The position numbers and the translations under genes are program-made. From contig SPDT01000004.1 of NCBI GenBank assembly GCA_008477525.1, positions 1,674,001 to 1,738,000 on the forward strand: DNA of 64,000 bases, written 5' to 3'. Numbering within the stretch: position 1 is the first letter of the stretch; each line of letters starts with the position of its first letter. The notes beneath the pieces were generated by a model. The model was not told where the DNA came from and searched no databases. It saw only the letters and a list, made by a program, of their open reading frames with translations. This DNA is from Hypomyces perniciosus (Eukaryota; Ascomycota; Sordariomycetes; Hypocreales; Hypocreaceae). Below are positions 28,311 through 40,360 of the stretch, in pieces.

Positions 28311-31300
28311 CTTTTAATAAACTTTTTTTTAATTTACTTATATTATTTTATTTAATTATATACTTTATAGTTATTTAACATTTATATTAATTATATATTA
28401 ACTTCTTTAAGCTATAAATAAATATAATAATTAAGTAAATGTATTATCTTTCTTTTTTCTATTTATAAATTTATATAATTAAATAATAACATATTATAAA
28501 AAAGTATTATACTTTTAATTTAATTTATTAAAAGAGGAGGATTTAGTATATATTAAACAGGTAGCTGCTTTAAGCAGTAATGATAATAATATTTTTTATA
28601 TATAAATATATAAAGGCTAGAAAGCTTTTAAAGAATAGTTATTGCAGTAATAGGATATACCTTTATAGCTAATAGACTATAAGCTAGAATTAATTAATTT
28701 CTTAGACTTTTATATATTTTATTTTAATAACTATATATTTATCAAGTTTAATAATACTTTAAAGTATTTAAAGCACTATTATAGTAAAGTTTTAAGAAGT
28801 TTATTAATAGGTATAAAGTTAATAGAAAAATCAAAAACTATAAATAATCTTTTTTAATATTTTATTAAAATTATATATTTTATATATTAATATAATATAA
28901 GTAAATATTTATTTATATACTTTTTTAATTAGAAAGTATATAATTAAGTAAGTATTATAGTTAATAGTTTAATTAATATTAAACTTAAATTTTATCTTTT
29001 AAAAAAAGTAATATAAACTTATAACTTTTTTTACTATTTAAATAAAAATAAATAGTTTCGCTTTAATTATAAATATATTAATAGTGCTTTAATATATTAT
29101 ATTTTATAAAATAACGTTTAAAAAAAGTATTATAAAATACCTTTAAAATCATTTTTGAATATTTGTATTATTGATAAAAAGAGTATTATTTAAAGCAGTT
29201 AAAACCTATATTTCTTTTTACCTTTTATATTAAAAAGTTAAAAAACACTATATATATAAATAATAAATTAACTAGTTTATTACTTTAAAATGCCTTTTAT
29301 TAAAATTAATTAAAAACTATAATAAAGTTAAAATATTATATATTATATTAAATTTTATTATAATAGCTATATAAAGTAGTAATTTTACTTTCTTTTAATA
29401 TATTTTAATAATTACTTTTAAAGTTTATAATAGACTTTTTTAAAGCTTTATAACAAATATTAAAATTTTAAAAAACTATATTTTTTTATTAAACTTAAAT
29501 TACTTTATAATTTTTCTAAAATATATTTTATAAGAAAAGTATATTTTATACTTTATATAATTACAGGTAATTTTAATCTTGAAAAACTATTATATATTTC
29601 CATTACTATAAAGTTTATATTTTACATTTAAAGTATTTAATAGCTTAATATAAAAAGCTTTATTATTATAATAATATACAAGTAAAATATTATTTATATA
29701 AAATATAATAAAAGATTTCTAAATTTAGTTATAAAAAATATAAAGCTTTTTAAAGTTTAAGATTAACCTTTATTACTTTAAAGTTAAAGATAATTTATTA
29801 AACTATAGCTTTAATAAATCTTTTAACTTATATAAATATTTAGCTGCTTAAAACCTTTAAAAAGCTTATATAACTAGTTTTAAGTTTTTATTTTTAAAGG
29901 TATTAAAAACAGTATTTTTAATATTATACTACTTTAATTTAAAGTTACATTTTACTATAAAAGTAATAAATATATAGAAAGAATATATTATTAAAATAGC
30001 TATATATATACTTTTTATAATAAAGTGCTTTTATTAATCCCTATAAACTATAAAGTCAATTTATAGTCTCGTAATTTTTTATTTGCATTAAATTTATAAA
30101 TAAAAATCTAATATATTAATAATACCTTTAATATTACTTTTAAATATAATATTTTTATTAAATCCCTTTTATATATAAAGAATTAATTTTATTATATATC
30201 GTTCATTTAAATTTATCTTTAAATAATATTTTATAAATTCTTTTTAATCTTTTAATAGTTTTACTAAATCCTTTTAATAAATAATTAATTTATTAAAAGC
30301 TATACTTTTCAAAAAAAAGATTTAGAGTTTATTATTATATTAGAAATAGTAAATACTATTTGTATACTTTTTAAATTATAATTGATTAGCTTTTATTAAT
30401 TTAATAGTAATTAATATAATATTAAATTAAAAAGTTTAGTAATTATTAAATATATATTAAATCTATTATTTTTAAAAGTTGTATTTAAATTATATATTTT
30501 AATTTTATATATTAACATATATTTATTAGCCGTTTTTATAAATAACATTTTTTAAAGCTTTAAGCTTTTATAAATATTAACTATTACTTTACTATTTAAA
30601 AGGTTATTAATTAATATTTTTAAAGGTTTACTTTTTTATTATAAAAGTAAATAAATCTTTTTTATATTAATTTACTTGTAGCTTTAATAAACTGTCCTCT
30701 TTTATTAAATTATATACTTTTAATATATAAAGCTATTTTTTTATTATATCTTTTTTTATAAAAAAACGTAAATTATATATAAAAGTATTATTTAAAGTTC
30801 TTATTAATATATTAATATTGTTTATAAAGATTAACTATTTTAAAGTAGCCTTTAATATTTAAAAACTAAAAAATACCTTTAAATATATTAATAGTTTACT
30901 TAAAGTATTTATTAAATTATTTTTAATACTTTATACTTTTATTACTTTTAAAAGTATACTTCCTTTTTTTATATTACCCATAAAAGTATTTTTTACTATA
31001 GGAATCTATATTAAAAAAAGTTTAAATTCTAGTTTATTTTCTTTAACTTTATTAAATAGTTTATTTAATTTAACTATCCATAGCTTATTTATAATCTTTT
31101 CATTATTATCAAAAAAGCTAACTTTATTAAATCTTTTTTTTTAATGATTACCTTTATTAAATAAAAAAATTAAATATAATATATATGATTTATAGTACAG
31201 TTAATAAAATATTTAATTAGCCTTTTAAGTTTAATTTTAAATTCTTTTTATTAACTAGCTTTATAATCTTTATTAAATATATAGGTGTAGTAGTTATATA

Positions 31301-32803
31301 TATAAAGCCTACTTTAATTTAACTATAAATCTATAGAAAGCTTTTTGATTAAACAGGGTATAAAATTATAGAATTATTACTTTAATTTATTAATAAATAA
31401 TATTATATTAAAGCTATATATAGGATTTATATTAATAATATATACTATAGCTTTTATATTCTTTAACTATAAGTTAATTAAAAGGCCTATAACCTTTAAT
31501 ATTTCTTATTAATTTAATTATAATTTCTTATTTTATTTATTTTAAAGTGCTATTTAGCTTCTATATATAAAAAAGGTAAGCTTTAACATAATACTTTTTA
31601 TATTAATTTATATTTAAAAGTATAATAATCTTTTAACTATAATTATAGCTTTTTCTTTTATTTAAAGAAGTATATAAAGATATTATATTATATTTCTATT
31701 ATATTTCTACAGTTAAAAAAAGTATTAAAAACAGTTTTTTATTTTATATTTAATAAAAGGTATATATATAACTATATAGTATATTCTTTTTTAAGCATTA
31801 AAAGTTAATTATCCCTATTATATCTTTAACGATAATTTTAAAGATTTTAATATACTTTAAAGAATAGTTTTAGCGTTTATTTATTAAATAAGTTATAAAG
31901 AATAACCTCTTTTATATATATAAAAGTATAAGCTTTATATTCTATATATATAGTTCTTTTAATATATATTTCTTTTATATTTTTTATTGGCGCTTTAAGC
32001 GCTTTTAAGCTTAAATATCTTAATTATAAATATTAAAGCTATTGTAAATTATATTATAGTATTAAAGGATTATATATTAATCTTCTTTTACTTTTTAATA
32101 TTATATAACTATTATAGTTTATATTAAGAAATATAAAAAAAGCGATTAAACTATTTAATATACTATATTTAAAGATAAAAGTAATATAAAGTAATAAGGG
32201 CTTATATTAAAGAAATAAAAGATTATACTTATACTTTACTTTCCCTATAATAGTATTTCAGTTAACTATATTAATATAAAGTATATTATTATCCTTTATT
32301 AGCTAAATGTTTACTTTTCAAAACTTTAATAAAGATATAATATTAATATAGAATCCTGTAATTATAGCTATATTTATGAATTTAATAAAGCGCATTATGT
32401 TTTAATATAAATTATAAAGAGTATCTTTTAATAAATATTATTCTTTTTAATTATTAAATAATTAACTCTTTTAACTTTAATATAATATTTTTTTATATTT
32501 AAAATAAAAAAGCTAAAAATTAAGTAATTTTTATTGTTTACAAAATAAATAGTATTATATATCTTAAAGAAAGTGCTTTAAAAACGGCAGTAAAATATAT
32601 TTTATATATTAATATATATTAATATATTTATTATATATACTATAAAGCTTATATTTTCTTTATTAATTAAATTAAAGGAAATTAAAATAATTATAATAGT
32701 TAAAGTTATTTTTTTTTATATTAAAGTAGTAAAGTTAATACCCTTTTTATTAAACATTTTACAGGTAACCTATTATTACTTTTGTATAAGCGCGTATATG
32801 TTT
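28311..32803. other. AT-rich RIP-degraded DNA, class not recognised
   Basis: 4.5 kb of very AT-rich sequence with stops in all frames. A few patches retain C and G (for example 31,260-31,560), but I could not assign an RT, integrase or transposase motif on either strand. No host gene is present. Confidence 0.6.
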
Positions 32804-33247
32804 TGTCAGACCATAAATCCAGCAAAAGTGAAGCTCCACACAATCTGCGTAGATAAGTGACCTTATATGCTATGTGACACACACCCCAGGTGCGATAGTC
32901 CAGATAGAGCGCCTGTATTCCCTGTAATCCTATATAAAGGGCAGGGCGCAGAGGACTTTTCTGCTAACCTTAACCGTGGCTGCGGTGCCTAGATCTGGTT
33001 AAACTAGGACTTTTGCCTAGATCTGGTTAAACTAGGACTTTCTTCGGCTTTATTTTAATTCCCCCGAATAGTAGGAACCCTAGCGTATTTTAATTCCTCC
33101 AGGACAGAATCGAACTTGCAACCTGGAGCTATATCGGATAATTTCGCGCGAAACGATACCGGGCTCATAACTGTCAGACCATAAATCCAGCAAAAGTGAA
33201 GCTCCACACAATCTGCGTAGATAAGTGACCTTATATGCTATGTGACA
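32804..33247 (-). mobile_element. Miniature LTR retroelement (TRIM-like), 76-bp terminal direct repeats, target duplication TGTTT
   Basis: Two identical 76-bp direct repeats, 32,804-32,879 and 33,172-33,247, both TGTCAGACC...TATGTGACA, flank a 292-bp non-coding core. TGTTT occurs at 32,799-32,803 and again at 33,248-33,252. Read on the minus strand, the base after the first repeat opens GTTATGAGCCC (33,171 to 33,161), the exact complement of the GGGCTCATAAC anticodon arm of initiator tRNA-Met, a primer site of the half-tRNA type known from Drosophila copia. A weak G-rich tract (GGGGTGTG) precedes the other repeat. No coding capacity is present. It shows no RIP and is surrounded by RIP-destroyed DNA. 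The orientation is inferred from the primer site. Confidence 0.85.
32987..33042. repeat. Tandem 28-bp duplication inside the miniature element
   Basis: The units 32,987-33,014 and 33,015-33,042 both begin GCCTAGATCTGGTTAAACTA and differ at one base. Each unit contains CCTAG...CTAGG, a small inverted repeat. Confidence 0.9.
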
Positions 33248-34396
33248 TGTTTTTATAGCCTATTTAAATATAAAAATATACTTCCCTTTTTTATGAAGCT
33301 TTTTAATAAATATAGTATATACTTTACTATAATTATTTAAAGGTTAAGTATATCTTTTAAATCTATATAGGCACTCTATACTAATAAAAGGCTTTAAATA
33401 TATATTACTATTATTTAATATATTATTTAAACACTTATTAAATATTATATAAAAGCTATATATATTATTCTCTATATTCTTTATATTATTTAAAAAAAGC
33501 CAGCTAAATTAATTCAAAGAGAAAATCTTTTATTTTACTACTTTTAATTAAATTATTTATATAAAAAAAATAATAGACAGTAAAGTTTAAAGTTAAGTAT
33601 ACTTTAATAACTTTAAAAAAAGTTATTTAAAAAGCTATTCCTATAACTTTAAAAAGCTTATACTTTACTGCATTTATATATATATATATATATTTAATAA
33701 ACATATTATACTTTTAGCCTAATATTCTTATACTCTGCTTTATATAGCATATATTACTAAAATAAATGTATTTCTTTATATATTATATCTTTATAAAAAG
33801 TTAATTAACTTTTAAGCTGTTTAATAATTTAGTAAATAATAACCTTTATATTAAGATTTTTATTATTATTACAAACTGCTTTAATAGCAGTAAATGCTAA
33901 AACTATAATTTAAAGGTCTATTAAGATTAAAATACAAATATTAAAGTTAATTCTTTTCTAGATTTACTTTAAAATAATAACTTTAACTTTCCTTTTTTTT
34001 ATTAATATTAAAGAATTAATACTTTTAAAGTATACTATTATAGTAAATAGAGATATCTGCTAAAATGGCATTAAAGTTAAATACTTTAACTATAATCGCT
34101 TTTACTTTTATTAAAGTAAATAGCTTAAAAGCAGAGAAATTATTATTTAGCTAATTAAAAAGATTTAAATTAATTTTATTTTAGACTTTAATAGTAGTTA
34201 TATAATTAATTAAAATAGTAATTTATTTAATTTACTAAACTATTAATTTTAGGTTTTTAAAAGTAATATCCTTTATATTATTTATTATATAAAATAACCT
34301 TAGCAGTTTAAAAGTAAAAGGTAAAAGGAATAAAAAAGAATAATATTAAAGTAAAAGTTTTTAATAACTCTAATAGTTATTATCTAGGCTTATAAC
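33248..34396. other. AT-rich RIP-degraded DNA, no gene seen
   Basis: Stops in all frames; a short (TA)n run at about 33,679-33,692; no identifiable domain. It is the continuation of the element into which the miniature LTR element inserted. Confidence 0.6.
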
Positions 34397-34662
34397 TATA
34401 GCAGAGCTCAGTATAGCTATATAGAGTATAGAGAGATAGGAAATAAAGCTTGATTTTATAAAAAAGAATATACTATAGTAGCCTCGCTATATATATATAT
34501 ATAGCTAATATAAAGAAGAAGCTGTATATAGGCGCTGTAAGTGTCTATATAGTCTAATATATTGCTTACGCGATATATATATTAGCTTGTATCTGCTTTG
34601 TAAGTAAATAAGAGCTCCCTAGTGCTGACAAGCAGTAGGGCCCCAGCCTATTTAACCTAATA
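34397..34662 (-). repeat. RIP-degraded LTR (264-bp family)
   Basis: Minus-strand copy, TATAGCAGAGCTCAGTATAG to TTTAACCTAATA, clearly aligned with the 27,197 copy but with many transitions. No target duplication could be read, so it may be a terminal LTR of a degraded element rather than a solo LTR. Confidence 0.8.
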
Positions 34663-36028
34663 AAAGGTATAATAGTTTATTTAATCTATAATTATATATT
34701 ATTGCCTTTAAAGGTATAGTCTTTAAAATTTACTGTTTTCCTTTTATAGTAAAAGTTTATTATTTATTGGATATAGCTTAAATAAAAAGTATATAATTAA
34801 AGTACCTTTATATTATTTATTTATAGTTAAAGGAAGGAAGCTTTATATTAACTATATATATATTATATAGTTGTATATATAGGGTTATAGCCGAGGTGGT
34901 TTCATAATTAAGAAAGTAGTTTAGTATTAGTTATATTCCTAGATTAAGCGTAATTGTAATTTTAAGAGATATAGCTTAACTTATAATAAATACTTTAAAA
35001 GTAAAATATAAGCTTTATAATTAAAAAAAGATATAATAATTTTTAAAAATCAAAATTACCTATAATTATATAAAATATATAATATACTTTTATTATATAA
35101 GTTATTTTAAAAACATTATAAAATAATTTAAATTTAATAAAAGAAATATAGTTTTTATAATTTTAATATTTATTATAAAGTTTAAGAAAAATATATTATA
35201 AACTTTGAACGTAACTATTAAAATATATGAAAAAAAGTAAAATTAATATTTTATATAACTATTATAATAAAGTTTAATATAATATATAATATTGTAACTT
35301 TATTATAATTTTTAATTAATCTTTATAAAAAGTCCTTTAAAGTAGTCAATTAATTAATTGATTATTTATATATATAATATTTTTTAGCTTCTTAATATAA
35401 AAAGAATGAAAAATATAAATTTTAATTACTTTAAATATTACTGTTTTTGCTAATAATATAAATATTTACAAGTTATTTTCAAGCCATTTTATTATATTAT
35501 GTTTAAACTTTATTGTAGAAAATATAATATATTAAAATACTATTAATATATTTATAGGTAAAATTAAAGTATTTACTTTTATTTAAATAATATAAAAGGT
35601 AATAGGTTTATATTACTTTTTTTATTAAATAAGTTTTAATTTTAATATTAATTATAATATTAATTATAATAATTAATTAACTATATACATTATAATGAAA
35701 GAAAATATATAAATTAATACTTACCTCTATTTTATTAATATACAAAATATATAGCTTTAATAAAAATATTAAAAAATATTATTTATAATTTTCTATCTCT
35801 CTATTAACTTTATACCTATTCATAAATTTATTAAAGTTTTTTTATAATAAAACTTTGAATACCTTGAAATATTATTAAATTTAATAAATAAATAATTATT
35901 AAAATAAAATATATAAAAATATAAAAAATTAATTAATTTTAGTTTATAAACTATTTACTATAACAGGTATATTTTATTACTATAATAATTAATTACTTAA
36001 AGCTTTTTACTTTTTATATATTTATATA
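34663..36028. other. AT-rich RIP-degraded DNA, no gene seen
   Basis: Nothing recognisable on either strand; probably old retroelement sequence. It is interrupted on the right by the solo LTR at 36,029. Confidence 0.6.
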
Positions 36029-36608
36029 TATTAAAATAACAAGGTTATACTGAACCTCATTTAAGTGCAGCTTCTAGGAAGGTGCACCCAACGCAGCAAT
36101 AAGGAAACGACTGAGAGTCTAGTTGGGTTAACAATGGATGAACAATTGAATTGTAACTGAACTAATAGCTAGAAAGCTATAGAATATCTAGTGATGTGCG
36201 GCTGGTGTAGAAGTGATTGTATAAACAATAGCTTTGTCTTCTACAATAGTCCTCCGACCTAATAATAGGTATGCGGTAGCAGAATTGGGTTTGTGGCCGC
36301 ATTCCTATTTTCCGCAAAATTCATTTGTATGTAAAATCGGTCAAATCGACTCACGGCCATACAAACGGGAAACCATTTTGGTCAGATTTTTCACAATGGC
36401 CATTATGCCCATTGTATTGAGTCTAGGGTAGGCGGGGTAGCTGATCCTAGCTCAATTGTTATCGTTGAGGATAACAGAAATTTCCTGACTTACACCGAAG
36501 TTCCTCCGGAACTCGGTCCTAGCGTCGGGCCTAATTCCAGGTCTAGCCAGAATAGGAAGGTTACCCAATTACACAGAAATCCTTGCTTTTTAGCCCTCCT
36601 TTTTAACA
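36029..36608 (-). repeat. Solo LTR, Copia-type (580 bp), target duplication ATATA
   Basis: Reverse-oriented copy of the Copia LTR at 3,013-3,593, from TATTAAAATAACAAGG to CTCCTTTTTAACA. ATATA lies at 36,024-36,028 and at 36,609-36,613. No pol or purine tract adjoins it. It is little mutated compared with its surroundings. A 65-codon open frame within it is not a gene. Confidence 0.93.
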
Positions 36609-37464
36609 ATATATAAAACGCATTATTATTATAGCTATTTAAAGCAGTTATCTTTTAAATTTAAATTAAATCCTTTTCCTTCAATAAATTAAATTAAATG
36701 TATAATACCTTTGTATAGTAAAATATTATTTAATTATATAAACTTAAATTTATATAAATAAAAAATAAAATATTTACTTTAATATTATTTTTACTTAAAG
36801 TTTCAAAAAGTTAATATATAATTAATATGAATATTAAGTAACTATACAGTATATAATTAAATAAAATAATACTATTAAATTAAAAGGAAAAGTATATTAA
36901 ATAATATATTAATAGTTCCTATTAAAGTAAATAATATATTACTAAAAGCAGGCAATAAAAATACATTAAAAGAGATCTCTTTTATTAGTAATAGCTAACT
37001 TTAAATAACCTTTATAAAAAGGGGATAATAGCGCAGTAGTAAAGGCAGAGGCAGTAGCAGTGATAATAAAGGCTAAGGCTAAGGCAAAGGCAAGTAAAGG
37101 CAAAGGTAAAAAAGAAGATATAAGAGATATAAAAAGAAGAGAAAAAGGTATAGCTGCTTAGCTAGTTAAGCGACTAATACTGCAACAAACCACCTTTAAA
37201 GGGCAACTATAACTGCACTGTACCAATAAAGTATTCTTTTTCTGCAATTTTACTATTACCTAATAAATATATAGTATAAAGAGAATTAGTTGGAAATATA
37301 ATATTTACAGTAAAGGCTATATTACTATTAATATTAATAATAATAATAATATTAATAATTAAAGCAAAAAAGCAAAAAATAAAGCTAAAGGCAGCTAATA
37401 TATTTATTTTTAACTATTTAAAATTAATTTACTTACTAATAATAGCTTTATTAACTAAAAGGTA
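36609..37464 (+). mobile_element. 3' internal region of a 264-bp-LTR element
   Basis: From about 36,960 this is the inverse of 27,463-28,310. It holds a Lys/Ala-rich coding remnant at about 37,060-37,140 (AAGGCTAAGGCTAAGGCAAA), an imperfect AAT-repeat run at about 37,320-37,365, and a purine tract (TTAACTAAAAGGTA) directly before the LTR at 37,465. Positions 36,609-36,960 are featureless AT-rich DNA. Confidence 0.6.
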
Positions 37465-37742
37465 TATTAGGTTAAGTAAGCTAGGGTTTTACTGCCTGTA
37501 AGCGCTAAAGAGCTTTTATTTGCTTATAAAGCAAATATAAGATAATATATATATCGCGTAAGTAATGTGTTAGACTATATAGGCGCTTACAGTGCCTGCA
37601 CACCGCTTTTTCTTTATATTAGCTATATGTATATATAGCGAGGCTACTATGGCATATTCTCTTGTATAGAATCAAGCTTTATTTACTCTCTCTCTATGCT
37701 CCATATAGCTAGCTGTGCCGCGCTCCGCCACATTTATTTAAT
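37465..37742 (+). repeat. 3' LTR (264-bp family), partly RIP-degraded, at the edge of the AT-rich block
   Basis: Runs from TATTAGGTTAAGTAAGC to GCGCTCCGCCACA. Its left half is RIP-altered, while its right end is nearly intact. It follows a polypurine tract and matching internal sequence, so it is a 3' LTR. It marks the right border of the 37.7-kb repeat block; base composition becomes normal within about 100 bp. Confidence 0.8.
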
Positions 37743-37826
37743 ATATATATTTAAATAGTTAGTATTAATTATCTTTACTACAACTGTCTATTTTATAGAA
37801 TTCTAATTAAATTACCCTATTTAGTA

Positions 37827-38165
37827 TTGATCTTTAACCTTTCTATTAATATAAATCCACGAACCTTGGTTTATCCCTTAAGAATCAACCCGGATCGTCA
37901 CAATAATCCAGTACAGTGGTGGATGTCACAGCGAATGTCATTTCCAACACTCAGCAAGCTTGCTTTGGATATATTGGCAATCCCAGCAATGGCTGCTGAC
38001 TGCGAGAGGGCGTTCAGCTTTGCCAAGCTAACAATGTCGTCACACCGGCTCTCAATGGCATCATCAACATTAGAAAAGATACAGTGTCTGAAGAATTGGC
38101 CACGGCGAGGTTCAGTCTATTTTGGTGATTGTCATATCCTAGAGATAGAAGGTGAGGTGGATTAA
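37827..38165 (+). pseudogene. hAT-family transposase fragment (C-terminal dimerisation domain)
   Basis: Only the C-terminal dimerisation region of a hAT transposase remains: WWMSQRMSFPTLSKLALDIL, then IPAMAADCERAFSFAK and MSSHRLSMASSTLEKIQCL, ending shortly after KNW as usual for this domain. Complete hAT transposases are several hundred residues long; here everything upstream is missing and the frame runs into AT-rich repeat sequence. It lacks RIP stops. The nominal ATG at 37,827 lies in junction sequence and is probably not a real start. The fragment would be unable to transpose. Confidence 0.8.
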
Positions 38166-40350
38166 CAAGACGATCGCGACCGAGATATATATTGGGCAGG
38201 AAGGGAATAAGAGATTGATAGAGGTTGATCTTGATATCAGGATACAGAAGGGCTATACGAGAATACCAATTATATCAAATACTTTATAGAATTTTCAATC
38301 AATCAAGTTTACCACTATCATTGAGTCAGTCAGTCAATTCTGAAAGCCAGAATTGACTTGATTGAATTGACGGCTGCGCTGAAGGTTAGCTAGCTATAAG
38401 TAAGCAGACATTATTTTATCCGCGCATTCCTAGGGCAGGCAAGGCAATTATGATGTCAATTGTGATTAAGTACCTTGAAACAATCTTTTATAACAACATA
38501 AAGACCGAAAAGATTGGAATTACATATATCTATTGCGATTTTTCACAACGATGTAAACAGAAGAGTAATGACTTAATAGCAAGTATACTAAGGGAATTTA
38601 CTTGCTAGTAGTCTTTACTACTGGGCAGTATTGAAGGTCTTGATAAACATTAGAAAGATAAATAAATATAACTATTACTTAATAAAGTTATGAAGGTTTT
38701 TTATTATTATAGATTTGTTAGGACTAACGGAGACGCCCAATATACACACATATGTTTTTTGGTTTTGGTTTACTTAATATAAAGCCACTATTAATGCAGT
38801 AATAGCCGTATTAGAATACCGGCTATAAAATACAGGCAGATAGTTTTAGTTTAATACACATTAACCTTCTTCACCTTCAATTCTTTAACCCCAACTTGCT
38901 AATAATGGGCACAGAAACGCTACGGAGTCAGAGATTTTTTATTCTGGCCGCTGGCGTTATGATTAAATGATCTATAGTGTCTTTTACGTATTAGTCTTGA
39001 CTGCTTTGTGGTTCAATCAGCCGTGCTACCGCACGTCTTACCCTTAAGTTCGCTTGGGTGTGGTTTGTGTGTGTGTGCGCGTGCGTTTTCCTCTCGATAA
39101 ACTAACAATCTACTCTACTATAAAAATAGGAGTAAAACAAGGATAATGTATACTTAATGAAATTAACTATAAAGCATAATCTTACTGTCTTACGGGTTAT
39201 TATAGCTTACAAGAAGGCAGGGATTAACAGGCTAAATGCAACAGATAATACATTCGACTTTATTGTATGCTTCTCTCGGTAGTTAAGCTTTAGATTTATT
39301 GACCTATCAGTACTGCTTCACGATCCGCGATGATAAGGTAAGGCTCTAATGCAGGCTGTTAGCCGCTTTTACGCCAAATCGCGAGGGCCTGCAGATCATA
39401 TACAGGCTGAATCGACATTCAATTCCCTGGCCGGAGCACTTAATCATATTTTATGGCATTTAAAGCATTCGGGATCTTCCTTATCGCAGCGCACACAGTG
39501 CATGCAACACTCCAAGTATCCTTCGCCAGTCGACGGTTAATCAGTCCCAGACTCCCACTTCAGGCGATCTCGGAAGGGTTATACAAACTATTTTTCCTCT
39601 TGGCTAGTAATATCTCGAACGCAGCAGCTGATTCGGCTTTACGATAGGCATGAAAAAGACATATCAGTCACTAAAGTACCCACTCCGACGGACTTTGCTA
39701 GCAAATGGTTCAATATTGTGATGGTGGTCAAATGCCATAGTGTAATCCTTGCATGTTGGGTGGAGACGAGATACGAAGGTCAGGTTACTGCTATCAAATG
39801 GTTGTCTGGCGCGAGAATTCCTTGTTACTCCACAATCCGCAGTTCAAACACACTCAGATCTGCTTGTGCTTAAGCAAAGTGTGCGGAACCATGTTATACC
39901 CACTGTACTGTCCATGTGGCGCAAACTGCATGAAGTTTTCGTACAAAGTCTCTCACTAAAATGAATTCTAAGATAGGGGCTACAGGTTCGCGATTAGCAT
40001 TTATTTAATTTCCTATGAACGCCACGATCGTGCAGGCGGGTTGTATTACTTGTCCGAACTTCGCAAGCTATTACGACCATGATTTTTGTCACCATCATAT
40101 ATGTTGAATTCGCTATCAGAAGCAATCAATATCACATCATTCAGAGTTCACACATGTCGAGTCAAACTACAACCTCACCTTCTTTCCTGTAAAGGCTGTT
40201 TGTTACAGGAGACAAAGGGAGCTGCTTATGGCAGTTGATTCTGCCCAGGGGCGTAAAATGTCAAGTGTTCGCGGTTATCTATACACGCCACAACTGAATC
40301 GCGATACACTTACCGCACATCTACTTGAAAAAGTTGTAAATGTAATGCTA
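38166..40350. other. Transition region, no convincing gene
   Basis: Base composition moves to normal, but only short chance frames are present (for example 39,349-39,540 and 39,749-39,964), none with a recognisable domain. It includes a perfect hairpin at 38,333-38,357 and a GT-rich microsatellite near 39,060-39,085. It is probably decayed transposon and intergenic DNA. Confidence 0.5.
38333..38357. repeat. Perfect 9-bp hairpin downstream of the hAT fragment
   Basis: GTCAATTCT and AGAATTGAC are separated by 7 bp. It sits among further TCAATC/GATTGA repeats about 170 bp beyond the hAT stop codon and may belong to the subterminal region of that transposon. Confidence 0.6.
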
Positions 40351-40360
40351 AAATTAACTG

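Noticed and set aside
36234..36431. 65-codon open frame
   Set aside because: It is inside the solo LTR at 36,029-36,608; chance frame in an LTR.
20924..36608. The two minus-strand Copia-type LTRs as ends of one 15.7-kb element
   Set aside because: Each has its own different perfect target duplication (ATATT and ATATA), and no purine tract or primer site adjoins them, so they are separate solo LTRs.
1..37742. CRISPR-like or satellite arrays in the AT-rich block
   Set aside because: Repeats here are dispersed LTRs and simple AT text; apart from small tandem repeats no regularly spaced array exists, and the DNA is eukaryotic.
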